Part shown: positions 62,869 through 64,000 of the stretch, in pieces
How positions within the stretch are numbered: position 1 is the first letter of the stretch
How the letters are laid out: each line of letters starts with the position of its first letter
From: SHVO01 sp964576515
GTDB lineage: Bacteria; Pseudomonadota; Alphaproteobacteria; Rhodospirillales; Rhodospirillaceae
DNA: 64,000 nt
Reading direction: 5' to 3'
Assembly: GCA_964576515.1 (NCBI GenBank)
Contig: CAZNUW010000001.1
Coordinates: 310,001 to 374,000 of the forward strand
Translations under genes and position numbers: made by a program
The notes under the pieces: model-generated
What the model was told of the DNA's origin: nothing
Databases searched by the model: none
Seen by the model: the letters and a program-made list of their open reading frames with translations, nothing else

Positions 62869-64000
62869 CAAGCGACACGTTGCCCAGCCCGGCGATGGGC
62901 CTGCCGGACTCCACAGCGGATCGCGAGGCCGCCTTGTTGTCGACCGCCGAGCAACGCTCCCTCGCCTTGCGCCTCACGCTCTCGCTGGCCGCCGCGGGTT
63001 GCCTCATCGTGTGGGGCGGATTGCAGGTGTTCCGCCCCGACGAACAGGATCTCGCCAACCTTGTCGCTGGGCTCGCCGCCCTGCTTGTCGCGGGGCCAGC
63101 CCTGTCCGCGGCTTGGAAATCCTTACGCAAGCCCGGCCTGCACGGGATCATGGATCAGTTGATCGCCATCGCCATGCTCAGCGCGTGGACGGCCGGGGAC
63201 ATGACGACTGCGGCGCTGTTGCCCTTGGTCATGACCATCGGCCACATCCTCGAGGAACGCTCGCTCCTTGGCTCTCAAGAAGCCATCCGCGCCTTGTCGA
63301 AGCTCACGGAAAGCAAGGCGCGCCGTGTACTGGCCGACGGATCGGTGGAGGAGATCTTCGCCCGCGACTTGCGCGCCGGCGACAAGGTGCAAGTGTTGCC
63401 CGGCGAGCGCGTGCCGGCCGACGGGGTGGTCGGCAGCGGGCATTCCAACGTCGACACCGCGTCCATCACCGGAGAATCCCTGCCGGTCGAGGTCGCGCCG
63501 GGCTCGGAAGTACTCAACGGCGCGATGAACCTCGATGGCTCCCTTCACGTCACCATCACGCGCGTCGGGGCCGAAACCACGCTGGGGCGCGTGGTGGGGC
63601 TGCTGCGCGAGGCCGAACTCGCCAAGCCGCCCATCATGCGGCTGCTGGAACGCTATGCGAACCGCTACATCATTCTCGTTCTGTTACTGACGCTTGGAGC
63701 GTGGTTCGCCACCGGCAGCACGGTCATCCCGCTTGCCGTCCTGATCGCCTCGTGCCCCAGCGCCTTGATCCTGGCCGCGCCTGCGACCTCCATCGCCGCG
63801 ATCTCGGTTGCGAGCCGGCATGGAATCCTGGTCAAGGGCGCGGCGTTCCTCGAAGGCCTCGCCACCGTCGATTCCATCGCTCTCGATAAGACGGGCACGA
63901 TCACGTACGGACACCTCACGGTGATCGAACTCCATCCCGAGAACGGCGCCGCGCGCGACGAGATCGTCAGCACCGCGGGCGCGCTCGGCTCTACCAGCAA
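62865..64000 (+). CDS. P1B-type metal-transporting ATPase, CPS motif, 3' end beyond window
   Basis: 378 residues visible. Transmembrane arrangement of a P1B ATPase: two N-terminal helices (LALRLTLSLAAAGCLIVWGG and LANLVAGLAALLVAGPALSA), two more at about 95-130, the TGES loop (T202-S205), helix 5 (about 267-283) and helix 6 with C297-P-S (LIASCPSALILAAPA). The phosphorylated Asp341 is in DKTGT. Usual P1B helices carry CPC, SPC or CPH; Ser in the third position is rare and leaves metal specificity open. No N-terminal HMA or CxxC metal-binding domain exists. It is the last visible gene of the SPFH operon, coupled by ATGA. Confidence 0.88.
   Translation, partial: MTSDTLPSPAMGLPDSTADREAALLSTAEQRSLALRLTLSLAAAGCLIVWGGLQVFRPDEQDLANLVAGLAALLVAGPALSAAWKSLRKPGLHGIMDQLIAIAMLSAWTAGDMTTAALLPLVMTIGHILEERSLLGSQEAIRALSKLTESKARRVLADGSVEEIFARDLRAGDKVQVLPGERVPADGVVGSGHSNVDTASITGESLPVEVAPGSEVLNGAMNLDGSLHVTITRVGAETTLGRVVGLLREAELAKPPIMRLLERYANRYIILVLLLTLGAWFATGSTVIPLAVLIASCPSALILAAPATSIAAISVASRHGILVKGAAFLEGLATVDSIALDKTGTITYGHLTVIELHPENGAARDEIVSTAGALGSTS

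Noticed and set aside
1..64000. CRISPR array, prophage, transposase or attachment site
   Set aside because: No evenly spaced repeats, integrase, transposase, terminal repeats or tRNA-adjacent direct repeats were seen.

Overview
The window is chromosomal DNA from a high-GC, TonB-receptor-rich Gram-negative bacterium, most likely an alphaproteobacterium of a Caulobacterales, Sphingomonadales or Rhizomicrobium type. Support for this: a GAAC-N7-GAAC SOS box in front of an imuA-imuB-dnaE2 cassette, three large TonB-dependent receptors, leucine (liu) and GABA catabolic genes, and alphaproteobacterial gene orders. Coding is dense on both strands. I see no rRNA, tRNA, CRISPR array, phage or insertion sequence, so it looks like ordinary chromosome rather than an island.

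Layout. 1-5.3 kb (minus): an iron-acquisition operon of TonB siderophore receptor, TPR-sulfotransferase, small DUF3649-type membrane protein and PepSY membrane protein (cut by the window edge). 5.3-8.6 kb: a YbhN/MprF-type membrane protein, a divergent ClsB-type phospholipase D, an isochorismatase-fold hydrolase whose catalytic Asp lies upstream of its first start codon, and a small basic-tailed stress protein. 8.7-14.1 kb (plus): the SOS mutasome. 14.2-14.7 kb: two small genes. 14.7-19.5 kb (minus): isovaleryl-CoA dehydrogenase and both methylcrotonyl-CoA carboxylase subunits. 19.6-24.6 kb: a flavin reductase, a TetR-HlyD-ABC-ABC2 efflux operon and a DsbA-like protein. 24.7-36 kb: GABA transaminase, two aldehyde dehydrogenases, a 2-ketoarginine-decarboxylase-like ThDP enzyme, a TonB receptor and an M20 N-carbamoyl hydrolase. 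36-41 kb: two secreted proteins of unknown role, a GcvA-type LysR regulator and a Tat-exported DUF1552 protein. 41-49 kb: an MFS carrier, an M20 amidohydrolase, an arginine-deiminase-superfamily hydrolase, an MliC-like lipoprotein, a TPR-GT41 glycosyltransferase, a GST and an alpha/beta hydrolase. 49-58.7 kb: a third TonB receptor, a secreted NHL propeller, a Kef antiporter and two divergent exported D-aminoacylase-type amidohydrolases. 58.8 kb to the end (plus): three SPFH (HflK/HflC-like) membrane proteins translationally coupled to a P1B-type ATPase with a CPS instead of CPC motif.

Working together. The catabolic content points to scavenging of peptides and amino acids: receptors at the outer membrane, D-aminoacylases in the periplasm, then leucine, GABA and guanidino-compound breakdown inside. 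A deiminase-superfamily enzyme and an N-carbamoyl hydrolase occur together with AruI-, KauB-, GabT- and GabD-like enzymes, and no guanidinobutyrase is present. This suggests, as inference only, a hydrolytic route 4-guanidinobutyrate to 4-ureidobutyrate to GABA. The SPFH3-ATPase operon is the other strongest candidate for an undescribed system.
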